Shown: positions 45,796 to 61,131 of the stretch, in pieces
Numbering within the stretch: position 1 is the stretch's first letter
Layout of the letters: each line of letters starts with the position of its first letter
NCBI GenBank assembly: GCA_038496445.1
Contig: JALMLS010000120.1
Coordinates: 1 to 64,000, forward strand
Source of the DNA: Trichosphaerium sp. ATCC 40318
Lineage: Eukaryota; Discosea; Flabellinia; Trichosidae
Length of the DNA: 64,000 bases
Direction: 5' to 3'
The notes under the pieces: generated by a model
Seen by the model: the letters and a program-made list of their open reading frames with translations, nothing else
Told to the model about the DNA's origin: nothing
Database searches by the model: none
Made by a program: the position numbers and the translations under genes

Positions 45796-46027
45796 AATCA
45801 CAAATCACAGTCTTTACTCTTTTATATGCCTTGTAAAGCAGAGCTCCCATATTTTTTCCTGTTCCTTCAACGTGAGACTATCTTTGAATGAATCATTTCG
45901 ATGTTTTAGTATTAGTAAGCTAGCAGTTGATGTAATGACGTTTTAACGTTTTGGATGATGTCATCAAATCCATAATATTTCGAGAAAAATGGTGCAAACC
46001 GACGTTATCGGGTAGTTAAGTCAGTTT

Positions 46028-46780
46028 TTGCCGATTAACAATAAATCTATCGTTATTTTAAGCATTTTTGCTGTTGTCATATCTCAACTGTTGGTTACAA
46101 CACGTGTTGTACATCCTCTAACTGATAGTGTTCAATTAACCGCAACAACCATCGGAGTAGATGCGGAGCAAGCTCAGTCCCTTACAAATGTATTCGAAGG
46201 AATGAGAACAACAAAAGCAATAGTGACGGCCAAACCTGAAATGTCTCCAACGTCCTCTACCAACACCTGTCACCTTCATATTAGAGCCAATCTGCGCATC
46301 AGCCTCGATTGTATGTGAGCACACCTTCACTGCAGGCGGACAAATGGTTGCAGCAAGTGGCGTTACTACTGTGGTACAACCTCAAACATACTTAAGCAAT
46401 GGCTGACAGAGGTGTAGGAACATGTCACTGTGCTCATTCCGCCAGAGATAGGAACAGTACTGCCAGCATCAATAGAATGTGACGCTGTATGTATTATATC
46501 ATTCCTAACTGTACTACAATAGGGAATTGTTGAGGACGGCAGAAACGGCCTCGTACCTACACCTGAGTGTCAATTTGTTTTTTTTGCTACAGGTACTGTA
46601 TAATTGCATTGCTTACAACATGGCTGAATCTAGTATTTAGGACCTGCTACAGCTGAGCTTAGCGCCAGTATTGTTGAGAGGACACACGTATGTTTCAAGT
46701 TGAGCTATAGAGATAGCCACTTAATGAGTCTTTAGGGGACCGTGTCCTGATTTTTAATACTGATTGCTATGCGCGCAGAC
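46028..46780 (+). pseudogene. Degenerate secreted-protein gene
   Basis: NNKSIVILSIFAVVISQLLV is hydrophobic like a signal peptide. The following frame breaks near 46265 and continues in another frame (FILEPICASASIVCEHTFTA...TTVVQPQTYLSNG) before stops at 46404. It may be a decayed relative of the upstream beta-helix gene, or a spliced gene I could not assemble. Confidence 0.35.
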
Positions 46781-47197
46781 AGCTCCTATCAAGTGCTAGG
46801 TGAGTGATGTGTAGTAAAGATAGTACTTTTATCGTAGATCTTATATCAAAGTGTTAAAAATCTCAGCTGAGATTACTCATGATTTACATGGCGTTTCTGT
46901 ACTGCACCAGGTTTCATAAATAAATGCGGAGATACGGGCATGTACACAGACCTTTCATTGTCATTACTGAAAACCTAAGATACAAATGGCTTTGACCTTT
47001 GAAACAGATCAGGTGCCAGAACAGCACCAAACGTCTTATGCTTTCAAGTTACAACAATTAAGTATTTAAGTCAATGTGAACCACAGTGGCCTCTTATTTA
47101 TCATGAATTCATTCCGGATAAATATTTCCCCAGTTTGTGAATGCTGTCGTAAGTCATACCAATTCTTCTCTATTTAATCGACCTTATTAGCATTACA

Positions 47198-48837
47198 ATG
47201 GCTCTACGATACTCAACTCGAAAAACGTTTCAAAAACCTCAAAGAGAAAGTGTACAGACGAAAGTACAACAACAAACGTTTTCGACATCTCCAACACAAA
47301 AAGAAAAGGAAGATACTTCCATCAGAGCAGCCTTTATACGTGATAAAGCACCTAAAACGAGTATGAAATATAACTTCTTGGGAAACAGCGGTATTAAAGT
47401 ATCAGAGCTTTGTATGGGTAAGAGAAAGAAAATCACGTGTTTTTTTTATTCTTTTTTGGACTTTTGCCGTAAATTGCTTTTTTTTATTCTTTGGGTTGAT
47501 GTGTTACCACTATGTTAGGTACCATGACTTTTGGTAACGCAAAGAATATGGAGTTTAATCTTCCTACAATATCAACAAAGGACAGCTTTACGCTTATGGA
47601 TAGATTTGTTGAGGCGGGAGGTAATTTTTTTGATTCTGCCAACAGTTATGGAAAGGGTGAGAGCGAACGTGTTGGTACGTTAATAATCTCTAATAAAAGT
47701 AAGGCTAAATACAATTATAGTCGGTCAATGGATAAAAGAACGTAATAATCGTGATGAGATTGTACTTGCGACGAAAGGCACGTGATTAATCAAAAAAAAA
47801 AAGTTGACTACTACTTTATTTTTGTTGGCCTTTGTTCACCTTTACTAGGATTCTTTCGTTTTGGAAATGGACCTAATAACGTTGGGTATAATCGTTCTTT
47901 TATAACGCGATCTCTTAATGACTCTTTGGAGCGTCTTGGCGTTGACAACATTGATCTCTACCAGGTGCATATTCGTATTGCTTTCTGAGTACTGATGGTT
48001 TTGTCAACAGGTCCATGGGTTTGACTATGGAACGCCTATCAGAGAACTGCTTACTACACTCAATACTTTCATTGATCAAGGAAAAATATCATACATTGGG
48101 ATCTCCAACTGGCCAGCATGGGCTATTCAAAAGGCCGCAGATATTGCAAAATACGAAAACCTCAATGGTATGTTCCTCCTTTAGCTACCTCTAAAACTGG
48201 TTAGGTATCATTTCCTTGCAAGCTCAGTATAACTTGCTTACTAGAAGCCCTGAATACGAGCTGTTAGAAGCAACAAAAGTACGCAAAGCGTGATATTGTT
48301 AAACATTTCTAATCAAGTTTGCAATAAGTCAAATAACATTGGGTACCTTCCTTGGTCACCTCTAAAAGGTGGGTGGCTCTCTGGACGGTATGAGCGTGGT
48401 ATGAAGAAACCAGAAGAAGGTCGTGTTGCTTGGGCTGAAAAAGTTGGTTGGTCAGAGACAGCGTGGACAGTACTTGCCAACGATCAGTAAGTTAAATTTG
48501 AGAAAATACATACTATTATGAATTCTGCATTCTCATTTCGCCTAGCACGTGGGGTGTTATTGATGAACTCAAGAAAATATCTCAAGAGATTGATCGACCT
48601 GTGGCACAAGTGGCATTACGCTGGGTCATGCAGAAACCTGGTATTTCTTCAACACTCATTGGAGCTACAAAGATGAAACACCTCGAAGACAACATTGGAG
48701 CCACCGAATTTGAGCTTACAGAGGATCATATGAAGTCTTTGGATCATGCATCAAGTGTACCTCTTCCTTACCCTTATAACCTCCTTGAGGGTGTGCGTAC
48801 ACTTCACGGACGTGGAAGAGACGACAGATTGGACTGA
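47198..48837 (+). CDS. Aldo-keto reductase
   Basis: Starts MALRYSTRKTFQKPQRESV, a basic, Ser/Thr/Gln-rich leader (possible organelle targeting). The AKR fold then begins with YNFLGNSGIKVSELCMG|TMTFG. The catalytic tetrad is visible: Asp and Tyr in FFDSANSYGKGESERV, Lys in VLATKG, His in QVHGFDYGTP. The NADP-binding end is WVMQKPGISSTLIGATKMKH. The exon join at ATKG uses a GC-AG intron (47778-47848, starting GCACGTGATT); others are GT-AG. It reduces carbonyls with NADPH; FRFGNGPNN and the overall form resemble the voltage-gated K-channel beta / YghZ group. Ends TGA. Confidence 0.88.
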
Positions 48838-48939
48838 AAAATAAAATAAAAAAGTCACAACTAGTCAAGATATCTTCGGCTAAACAAGTTTATTAACCGA
48901 ATAAAATTGTGCGTTTAAAGAGAAAACGAGATCAAACCT

Positions 48940-50421
48940 ATGGAAGCTAAGCGCAATCGTAAAGTAGTTATACCTGAGGGTGCATTGAATCCAATACATG
49001 TTCCAGAACTAGCTTGTAAGATATTTCAATATTGTACCAATGATACTCAACTAGCACTATCCCGTACTACTGTATGTTCAGAATACGTTGAGAACCCTGA
49101 AAAGTCACAAGCTCTCTTTAAGGGTTATAACATCAATGTATCGAAGCATATGGAGGTATTTGTAGATGCAACCCCTCAAATTCTCGAAGCACGTGAATGG
49201 AGAATGCAGTAAGTCGCCTCACAAGTGACTTGAGATACTATCCAGACTTGTTTCGTTACAGATTTGAAGAAGTAGATATCAATAAGAATCCCGGCTATGT
49301 ATAAGAATATAGCAGATAAGGCTTACAAGTTTTATATTCAAGTTAACTTCGAAAAGTAGCTGCACGGGATAAGTAATACACAAAAAAAAGTTCATTTTGT
49401 GTCTAGGTTCAAAGAACTGTTGGAAGGTGATGAGGAGTATGATAGTGATTATGAGGATTGTCGCGAGCAACGTCAAAGTATACTTCAGCATATTTCTGTA
49501 TTTGTTGAAGCTAAAGGAATACATGATAAGGAAATGAAAACTGTACATCCACCTCGGTTTTTATAGTTTGTTTTCAAACCCAAAAAAATTGATTGTTCTC
49601 TTAGAATTATCACAAAGTCGTATTTGGTCCTAAAAAGAATCCTCTCGCTTTAATTTCAGCGACAGGCGTATTAATACCATTTAACACAGCTAAATTAATG
49701 ATGAAATTACGCAAGTTACAGAAACAAAGGTCTGAAGGAATTTATGTCGAATTTCATGATACTCTCAGAGATGCTTTTTTGAAAAACCAGTTTACAAAGG
49801 TAGAGTCTAACGTCTGTGGTTCAATTTGGTTTATTTTAATGACTTGACTTCAGGGTGAAAAATTCGCTTATCCATTAGTGCAACAGTACACAGTTGCTGA
49901 ATTGAACAGTGGTAACCTTGACTTTCTGAAAGGTACATATATATTTTGTTTTCAAGTCACTTAAACTTGTTTGCTTTTAGGTGAAGATGCGATGATGTTG
50001 ACTACCTTAAACCGCCTCCAACTGACGGTAACTATAGCACCTATTATAGAAATAATTATGGACCACCCAAGACCTACACATGTTGGTATGTACATAGTAC
50101 AATACTTGCCACTCGCTTTTTTTTCCTCTTTTTTTCTTTGTTCCTGATTTTGACTCTTTTGTAGGAAGTAAATTCTACAAGCCTGCTTATACAGGCCAAG
50201 AAGAGGATTATAAAAGCATTGAAAAGTTCTTGGAAGAACTTGAAATGGAAGAAACTGATTTCTTTTGGCTTAAAGCAATGCCCAAAAAACTTATGTTAAT
50301 ACATGCAGAAGTAGATGTGTTTGATGATGAGATTGAGCGATACTTCAATCACACCTATAGAGCACATCCAATACTCATCGCTACAGTCAATGATAAAACA
50401 CTAATTAAACAGTGGAAATAA
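48940..50421 (+). CDS. F-box-like protein with acidic middle region
   Basis: Exon 1 (MEAKRNRKVVIPEGALNPIH, then VPELACKIFQYCTND...ALSRTTVCSEYV) resembles an F-box, less clearly than others here. Later exons include FKELLEGDEEYDSDYEDC, NYHKVVFGPKKNPLALISAT, EKFAYPLVQQYTVAELNSG and a last exon (50164-50421) ending LIKQWK-TAA. At least six introns, 45-110 bp. I know no family for the C-terminal two thirds. The layout (F-box plus long unknown part) resembles 32291-33860 but no direct similarity was established. Confidence 0.5.
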
Positions 50422-51741
50422 ACTTATATGTAATTTGTACACTACCCAAAGCCACGTCTTTATACTGTAAGATTGAGGGTTTTGGAGGTTTTCTCCTTAA
50501 GATTTAGGCAGGTTTATATTTGGACAGCTACGTTCTGTGTATCTCAACAGTGCCAGCCTCTGCTTTAACTTTCTCATCGGTTACTGTTCTCAGGTACACG
50601 AATAGTATGTGCTCTTCTGCCTCTTTCATTTGAAAGTACATTAATCTTGTGTACAAGCTATTTGTTATTAAGCTACAACCATCCAAATTGATAGTAAGTA
50701 CAGTCAAACCTCATCTGTTATATTTGAACGTGATAAATACAACTGTCAGTGCCTTGACACCTTCATTTGTTTTTGATTTACAACTGGACAAGTCAATGGG
50801 TGTCATACATACCTGCCAAAGCCTTGAAATTCACATTTGCTATTGTTTATACAAGGAAAGCAATGGACTACCATACTTCAGCTCACCTTCATTTTTAATT
50901 CTGGTGCGATTGTATCTAATAGAGTTGAGAACAAATAATTCGCAACAGATGGCATGTTTCGGCTGAAAAAAATACGATTGTTAAGGCGAGCGAGGAGAAG
51001 AATAAAAGAGTAAACATTTACGAAACATCCTGTATCGTGTGAATAGTCTCGTGGTACATTTGGAAGTACGACACGGATATCTTTTGATATTCTAAGAAAA
51101 ATACGGAGTAGACGGCAAGACATTCGACACTCTGACAAGACACATACACGTGATATTTACGAAGTACACATTTAATCATAATTAATAAGGACGTGTACTT
51201 CCCTTGTTTCAGATTATGCTCTACTGTTTCAGTGGGTAGCGCAACAAGCTCGAAAATGCTGATTTGTACTTTCTGTCGCTTTTTCTTCCATTTCGTTAGT
51301 AAGCGCTCGTTTCGTTGCGCCAATTAAAAATTTACTGTAAAACTTTCGCGTACCTCCCACTGTCAGGTTTTGAGTAGGTTTCTGTTTCAGTCAACACGTT
51401 GGTTTGTACAGCTCCTCTCCATTACAATACACTGTAACAGCACGCATGGCTGCCTTTTTGTATAATGTTCTCTCAATGCAAGCAAATGCAAGCTGAAAGT
51501 ATATGACACGTGGATCTAAAACGTTATCATACGATCACGAAAAAAAAATAAAGAACACATTTAGCAAATTGTATCACAACCTAAGTCAGTCTGAAAGATT
51601 AAACATAACAACACCACAAAAATAAACCCACTATGGTGCGTAACAAGGTGTAAAACTTTACCACACGGAAAGCTTTTGCTGCGCGTTGTGTATTAAGAAA
51701 AAGTTGTCTAAATGAAAAACAGTGTTGATATTTTGATGTAG
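50422..51741. other. Region without a supported gene
   Basis: 1.3 kb. A minus-strand frame at 51323-51018 has SIFELVALPTETVEHNL, faintly like an F-box start, with no continuation that I trust. Confidence 0.35.
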
Positions 51742-52707
51742 AACAAGGGCGAGAGTAAATCTATCATTGTTATTATTGATCCAGTCTCAAATCAAGAATA
51801 TGAGATTGAAGAAGCTTTATATGACCTCGTTGTAACGCTTGGTACAAACCATGCTTTCTGACTCACTTCTCTAGCTCTTGATTTAACACAAAATAATCTG
51901 GCTAATGATTTACCGTTAGAGAAAAAAAAAATAGAGTCATGTGCTGACAGCCGCTCTCGAGTACATAAGAGACAACTTACGAAACTCCGGAACAAATTAG
52001 AAGCGTACGAAGCCAAAGCGGAGTGTACAAAGAGTGAACGAAACAACGAACGAAAGAACCAACACGTCATTGAAGAATTAAACCAAACAATCGTTGATCA
52101 AAAGGCACGTGATTAATTTTCGTGGGCATTGGTTTTACACCAAGCGAAAATATGTTGTGTTGTGTTAGCTCTTACACTGGAGTTTTAGGCAGTGATTCGT
52201 AAACTACGAAATACGTTGGTCGTTTTGAAAACGAACTGCGATGCAAAACTCGAGAACCTTTTACATCACAATCGAAACGTAACTGTAAAACAATCCCATA
52301 TTGAACAGTACGTCAATTCCGAACAACAATCGAAGAAACGTAAACGTGGACCCGTGATGGCAACAGTTATTGATACAATACCACCAATGCCAAACACCAA
52401 ACGTCAGCGTTTGATGAATAGCCAGAAAAGCGTCAATGTAGAACAAACCTGTCAATCTCGTAACTCTCCTTTGTACCTTCCTGGTCATCAACATGTAAAG
52501 TTTGAGAGATTCTATGAACGTACGACAATCATTGCACCTGATCTTCCATCACTCTCAAATCCTTGTTCAATCAAGAAGCTCAGGGTAAACTCAAAGCCAA
52601 GTTCAAAACCACAACAAAAGAAGAGTGTATCAAAACCAAAGTCAAACAAGCCCAATGTAAAAACAAGGAGCAAAACACGACTCAACCCAAAAATAGCTAG
52701 TAGCTAG
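51742..52707 (+). CDS. Coiled-coil, basic nuclear-type protein, copy B
   Basis: Paralogue of 41518-42507, about 10.2 kb away in the same orientation. It has the same acceptor (GATGTAG), a 33-34-bp first intron, a coiled-coil exon, a GC-AG intron at 52105-52188 starting GCACGTGATT, and the same C-terminal half (KKRKRGPVMATVIDT, FERFYERTTIIAPDLPSLSN), ending ASS-TAG. The middle linker differs most (SVNVEQTCQSRN). Conserved blocks and splice sites suggest both copies are under selection. No function known; the NLS-like KKRKRG suggests a nuclear role. Confidence 0.7.
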
Positions 52708-52853
52708 ATAACTCTGTCAGATACCGGCATCCTATAGCAGTTCTGTGTATACAAATAAACTGTAGATTTTGAACACTAAGCTGTATTCTTACACTTCAAG
52801 AGTAATTTGTGAAGGGTCACAACAGTGGATGTACTTATTTTATTATCAAACAT

Positions 52854-53037
52854 GTCGACTTCCATGTAAACGTTTCCGCCTCTGTGCGGACTTTATGTAA
52901 GCGAGAGGCAAAAAAGCCGAAAACTGTGCGAGTAAAAAGTTCTGTATATGACATGAAACTCGCACAATATTCGGCATTTTTGCCTCTCGCTTACATAAAG
53001 TCCACACAGAGGCGGAAACGTTTAAGTGGAATTCGAC
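52854..53037. repeat. Long near-perfect inverted repeat (hairpin)
   Basis: Arms of about 80 nt, 52854-52933 and 52958-53037, with a 24-nt loop. Each arm contains CGTTTCCGCCTCTGTG, GACTTTATGTAAGCGAGAGG and a GCCGAA-TGTGCGAGT end; only a few mismatches occur (GCGGAC/GTGGAC, AAAAAA/AAAAAT). A transcript would fold into a duplex of about 80 bp. No target duplication is obvious. Confidence 0.85.
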
Positions 53038-53451
53038 TTATTGTCTGGCATTGGAAGTATTTGTTGACCGTACTCAAAAGATAGGAAGTTAAGCAATCTA
53101 TTGGTGTACCATACATTTATCAAACTCGAAAAGTAACAGACAGGCGTTATGAGTACAAGTAAATTTTAATAAGTTTGTTAGAATAATTACTTTCCAAGCA
53201 TTCTTTAATTTACAGTGTTGTTTAGTAATAGCTTGTTCGAATAGTATAGATTGATTGCAGTGTTATTTACGTTGATACCTGGGCACAGTGTAAAAATGTT
53301 GAAGGTTCTTTGGCAGGTTTTTTCCTTTTTTTTTTTCTACAAGAAAATCGTTAGAGCATGCTTGAAACTAATACAAAGAGTTTCTCAAGTAGTTCACAAT
53401 TCAAATATACTACCACTTATAGTATTCCCCAACATAAATTTGTCTAGAAAA

Positions 53452-55528
53452 CTATACAGGACAATGTTGCTGACAGGAAAGCTGTCTAACAAGCCAATAC
53501 TTAAGGTGGCCAACTTGACTTATGTACGTTGTTTTCATACCTTGACTACTTATAATTAATGGTAACCCTTTCCTTCCTTTCATTACTATTGGATCACCTT
53601 TACCATCTACTTTTTTCTCAAATAGTATATCCTCAATGTTGCTATTGTTTAGGAGTATTTGATGGAACAGTTTGTAAAAGGCAATATCCAGCTTGATCCA
53701 TCCTGTATTGTCCATGTTTATTATCACTTTTCTGATATTCTTGGAATCATAAAGGGCCATATATACTATAAAGGGTCCAGGATTCATCGAGCTATTACCA
53801 CCAATGTGTAACACCTGAGTATCTGTATTCTCATGGAACAAATAATCACAAAAGTTCTTGCTATTCTTCAAAAAAAAGTAAGGTTGTCAAAATCTGGTAA
53901 CACGTCGCTAATACTCCAATATTAAATCGTACCAATACTAATCCTTTGATATTATTTTTACCATAGAAACTAAATTTATCTATTCGGGAAGCTGTTTGTA
54001 TTGCAGCATGATGATAAACCATAAACCTTAACAAGAAAAAAGTGAGAAAAAAATACATCTGAAGTCAAAACTCGATATCCGCTGGGGTACTTACGAGTTA
54101 ATTTTTTGAATATAGCGGTAGGCTCTCAACGCTGCTATATTTTTTGCCTCTCTTTTTTGTGTTGCCCAACCCTTGCGTACAATAGTTTTTACTTTTGTAG
54201 CGCACGTGATCTAAACAAACGCGGTTTTTTTTTTTGACTACTGATGATTGTTCTGTACCTTAGCTTTCCATAACTGTGGTCCTATTTGCTCTGAATCAAA
54301 TGTATAATTGTCAGATGCTTTCTTCCAAAACCTTGGAACTTATAAAGGGTCAATGCGTTAAAAAATAAGATAGATATTGAACAAACTTGTTACAAGCGAA
54401 AATATTAGAACCTTGGTACAGTGTATGCAACGCTTGAATTGGGTTTTTCCTTTCATCGCATCCCTTCAATATAAAGCAGTACATAGCCTGCCGATTTTTG
54501 AAGTTAGTTGTGTTATTTATCCTTTCTTAAATAGTGAACAAAACGCACGTGAGTTTTCCAATTTTTGTTGCTTAAGTTTTTTTTGTCAGCAAAATCTCTT
54601 TGTGATACCTCTTGCCACAGGTGCTAAACAAACGTTACCTTCTAGGAAATTACATCACAAATATAATGGTCATTTACCTCGGTGTCTATGACCATGTGTA
54701 GTTTCCTACTGGTCATAGAAAGTGAAACAATAGACGTAATGTCCATGTGTGGAACAATATAGAATTGCCACGTTTCTATCGGCATCTTCTCTGTTGTTGA
54801 TAGTCCAATCCACGCTTCTTCTTCCTTCTTGACCTCCAGATCTAAGAGGTGATCAAGTGCTAACTTGGCAAGCAAATGTTCGCAAATTTTTTTGGTTGAA
54901 GCTGCTTGATTTGATTTGATAACAACGTCATTAAACAAGGTAACTGTGGAGCAAAGACATTAGTTACAGATGAACCACGATTAAACACTAAGGCATCAAC
55001 AAGCTACAACAGCACGTACTTTGTCCTGTAAACGGAGATGAGCCAGAACAAGTGTATTGTGGAAGAGGTTGTTTAAGTTTCTGAAGGTATTCATTGAGTT
55101 TGCCTTTGTGGTTATCTGTACACGTGCTGACAAGTACAGGTTCTTCTAAAATACGTTCAGTTAATGTTTTACTCCTTCCTTCCTCATTTTCTGCAAAATT
55201 AGACGCATTTGACGGTATTTCAGAGGTGCAGAGGTGTTTTTCGCTAGAATCGTGGTTTTCCTCCTTTTTATCATTCTCTTTGCTCTGTAGCGAGGCCAGC
55301 GCTGTTTTGGCCGCGTTGTGTTCTGATTCTTTTTTCTTTGCTTTCGGATCACTCTCATACGTAGTCTCATTCACTTTTACAGTTGCCTATACTACAATAA
55401 ACCCATTGGAACGTTTTTCCTAAACGTACAATCCAAAGATCGTCTGTGCGTCTCTGAGCGGAATAAACTGGAAGTGGTACACCACAACGCTGGCAATGCT
55501 CTTGTAGTTTACTTTTCCAGGTCGCCAT
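53452..55528 (-). CDS. Triple dsRBD / F-box protein
   Basis: ATG at 55528. dsRBD1 (residues about 1-69): MATWKSKLQEHCQRCGVPLP...VYSAQ, then ATVKVNETTYESDPKAKKKE and HNAAKTALASL, across a GTACGT intron. An acidic linker follows. dsRBD2: GKLNEYLQKLKQPLPQYTCS...PFTGQ|ITLFNDVVIKSNQAASTKK and ICEHLLAKLALDHLL. F-box: EKMPIETWQFYIVPHMDITS...IVSLSMTSRKLHMVID. dsRBD3: FWKKASDNYTFDSEQIGPQL, then VRKGWATQKREAKNIAALRA. The C-terminal region (53990-53452) is unknown and ends CQQHCPV-TAA. dsRBDs bind RNA duplexes and F-boxes bind Skp1, so a ubiquitin-ligase adaptor recruited by dsRNA is a fair inference. Exons between the F-box and dsRBD3 are incompletely mapped. Confidence 0.75.
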
Positions 55529-55651
55529 AACGCCCTGTTATCCTTTTAGCCTCAGCTAGGAACATATATTCAAGTCAAGGTTGTTCTTTCAACCATATTT
55601 TGTTCCAAACAGAAATAACTGATAATCTCTGTTGTTTATACATTGTTTATT

Positions 55652-58600
55652 TTAATGTTTATAATGATTATAAAGTTTTACACCAACGTATGCTCCAAGT
55701 GATAATACAATAATAAGACTAAGATAGAAAACGTTAGAAGAGAAAAAAACTTATCAAAGCTGAAGTAAAAAAAAACAACAATATTTAACAAACACGTGCC
55801 CAATTATTATTGCTGCTATGAGCACACGATCAATTGTAGATTCTTTTCCTGGGATTTCAGGAGTTCCATTTACATCAAGAAGAAGCCTTCCCATACTATG
55901 ATTACCATCTATAACTGCTGAATTCTCGAATTCTAAAATTAAAGTAAAAATCAGTTTAAAAAATTCCATTGTTACGCACTCCACTCGGCCCAAAGGCGTC
56001 CGCCAACCAAGTATTTAGATACATCTAGCTTATTAACTTGTAGTCTAAAACCAATACTTTCATTTCCCACCATTTGTGGTATTGTAAGTGTCTGTTTAAT
56101 AGAGCCCTAAACTCAATTAGAAACGAAGGAAAAAATACTGTACATACCCCAATGTCAGATAGAGCGTTAAAATTAAAAACTTTCAACATCAAGTTCCATG
56201 GATATGTAGTCACATTTGTGACGGAAAACTAGTGCAAGAAAGGTAAGTAACAAACAAAAAAAACATATCTGCCAAATTTTCTTTGAAAATAAGAAAGAAA
56301 TGAGAATTTAAGTTTTTATCAACACTGTTTACCTTACTATCAACAACATCATAATGGAACATTGATTCGTTAACATTACTTCTACCTTTAATTTTAGGTA
56401 AATGACAGTTCACCTTGACCTCAAAATCAAGTACTGCGTCCTAAGCATCAAAAGCGTTAAAACACAATTTTTGGTATTTCAAAAAAAAAAAAGAACACTG
56501 CGTACCATGTCACATTCCAAGTCTGCTTTATCCCCATCAAGATGTATTTTATATTCTTCCAAGTATTCAAGTTCTCTAGAATCATGACACTCTATATACA
56601 AAGTAAGAGAGGCCACAAATCAGAGCAACGTGGTAAAAAGTCAGTTTTCATCCTAAAACTTACGTTTGTGCTGACTTGAAGTGACTGTTAAGCCACATGA
56701 AAACTGTCTAGGCTTCTTACACTTGGAACCTTCCTAATAAATCTATCAGTACCGTAAAAAATGTTTAAACCAGTAGGTGGCTGGCAGGTGAGTTGCCGTA
56801 CGTAATCAATTGGACAAATACAACCCTCGCGTGTTTGTGTTTGATAGCAAAAGGCTAAACAGTCACTGGTATGCTTCTGCCATACGCATTGGACACCACT
56901 ACGTCATCTGTATAAGAAAAAAGCCACGAGTAAATAAAACAATACCCTTTACAACCCAAATCAATCGTCGTGCAAGATGTATTCAGTATACTTTGGCCAA
57001 CACAAACAATCTACAAATAAAATATAAACATTGCAACACAATAAAACAAACGCTTCTGTACCTGAGATATTGCACAACCTTCTGGAATAGTTGGTGTAGT
57101 GAAAGGAACAAACGTATTTCCACATTGAAGCTAAAAAATATAAGCACGTAGAGATAACCTGTTACGCACTTGTGCAACTCTACAAAGCGTTCCATTATCA
57201 CCAATACGTATCGAATTATCTTGGCATATGACCTAAAAAGGGTTTAACACAAGTTGCTAAAAAACAAAGCTAAAATACCTCTTGAATGTTCCAACAAGAC
57301 GCAAGAGATTGGTTGAACTTATCAGCGTCTATACCACGATTAAGACCACAATCAATCTCAAGAAATATTAGTAATCAGTAACCTAACCCTACAAGTTTGT
57401 ACAGTCTTAAGCCTACAATCATTAGGCTTGCCAGCTTCGCAAGCAATTGTTTTATCCTACATAGAACGTAAACTTTTTCATGTTCTCCAATGTTGGCTTC
57501 AAACGAACGCACTTGTATCTCTGTACACCCAAGTAAGTTACCTTGGTCATTCGTCTTTGGACATTCTTTCTAATACAAAGTTTACAAACCAACACTCATA
57601 CTACAAAAAGCAAGAGTACCTTGTACCAAGTACATTGTTCATCAACATGAAGTTCTGGACAAGGCTTATCTCGAGTAACACAATCACTGCTGTCAGGTAC
57701 TTGGTCCTTTTCTACTACTTTGCCATCGCATACCATCTAATCAAATAAGCACTTGTAGGTATATAATTTTGAAGCACCTCTTGTGTACTACACCTATACT
57801 CCCATGCTTGATAACCAAATATTGTAAAATTATTATTACACCGGACTTGAGCAAAGCAACTATTGTTTGTATTGAAAACTATCTCTTTGAACCTTGTGGG
57901 ATCTGATACTTCTTCAATACCACAAAAAAACTAGGATTTGTTACAAATGACCGAAGGAGAAAGTCTCAGAATCGATTCTTTGACATTTGAACGGGTTTTT
58001 TTCCGTCAGAATTTCAGCGTACTTTTTCTATTTTACAATCATCTGTTGGGTATGTGTAATAAGACGTTAGGTCCTCAACACGCGTAAAGCAGTCTAAAGA
58101 GAGAACGGTACACTCGTCCAAATTAATATCGGCGATGTCGCTCTCTGTTCTATTTGTTACGTTTACCGTTACGCCGTTACAATCAAAGGCGTAAACAGTG
58201 CACCATTTGCCTGTACATTTGTCTACCTACATAAAAATGAATCTTTACCGTGTAAATGGCGTCAAGAAGGCGCGAATGTATAAAATTAGGCGTAATTGAA
58301 CATTTGGGAAAATAACACCTATTCTACGTACTTTGGAGGTGACATTTCCAATAATACCAATGCCATTACAAGGTTCTTCAACCTCAGTCGCGTTTTCCGC
58401 CGGTAAATCTTCTAAAGATCGCTTCCGTCGCGTGGAAAGTGTTTTTGGGGAATATGGAGCAGGAAAAAACACTTTTCTGGCTGTTGTAATTGTGGCATGT
58501 AACGATTCTACCATAGGGTTCACCTTCTCAGCGTAGACATTGTTTATAGTGTCTGACGGCCACCCTGTCGTGAAATAATCCAACACCGTCTTAAATTCGC

Positions 58601-58676
58601 CTATATCTCTGACACTTGCGTTGGTAGGTACGATCAAAGCAACAAGCAGGCAGAATGTGAACGCTACCCAACGCAT
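55652..58676 (-). CDS. Type I membrane protein with Cys-rich ectodomain
   Basis: Starts MRWVAFTFCLLVALIVPTNA (signal peptide; ATG at 58676). At least ten short exons follow, each with two to four cysteines (CTGKWCTVYAFDCNG, DQVPDSSDCVTRDKPCPELH, CAISQ, WNIQE). The end is DRVLIAAIIIG|LIIVLSLGAYVGVKLYNHY and TAA at 55652: a transmembrane helix split by a GC-AG intron (55799-55719, starting GCACGTGTTT). Basic SRRKRS-like TRRKRSLED at about residue 85 could be a furin-type site. Receptor or adhesion role inferred only from architecture. Many middle exon borders are approximate. Confidence 0.65.
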
Positions 58677-58903
58677 TGTTACCAAACGCGCGTTTTGCTA
58701 TTTGTTTTCACAACCAAAATGAGGCACAAAACTGCAGGCAAAAAAAAAACCGTTGTTCAACAATTTTCTTCCACCTCCGTATTTTTAGACATAGCGCACA
58801 GAACTATACTTGGGAGCCTCGGACTTTACCGTAGTACACCCCCTCTAGCTGTTGCGTCTAACCACGAATACACCGAAGAAATAACAACTCAATTTGTAAA
58901 ACA

Positions 58904-61131
<2,228 letters not shown>

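Noticed and set aside
51018-51323. Another F-box gene (FELVALPTETVEH)
   Set aside because: Only the first dozen residues fit; no continuation of the motif in any frame that I could join.
52854-53037. Hairpin as a CRISPR repeat or bacterial terminator
   Set aside because: Single inverted pair, 80-nt arms, eukaryotic context, no T-tract or spacer array.
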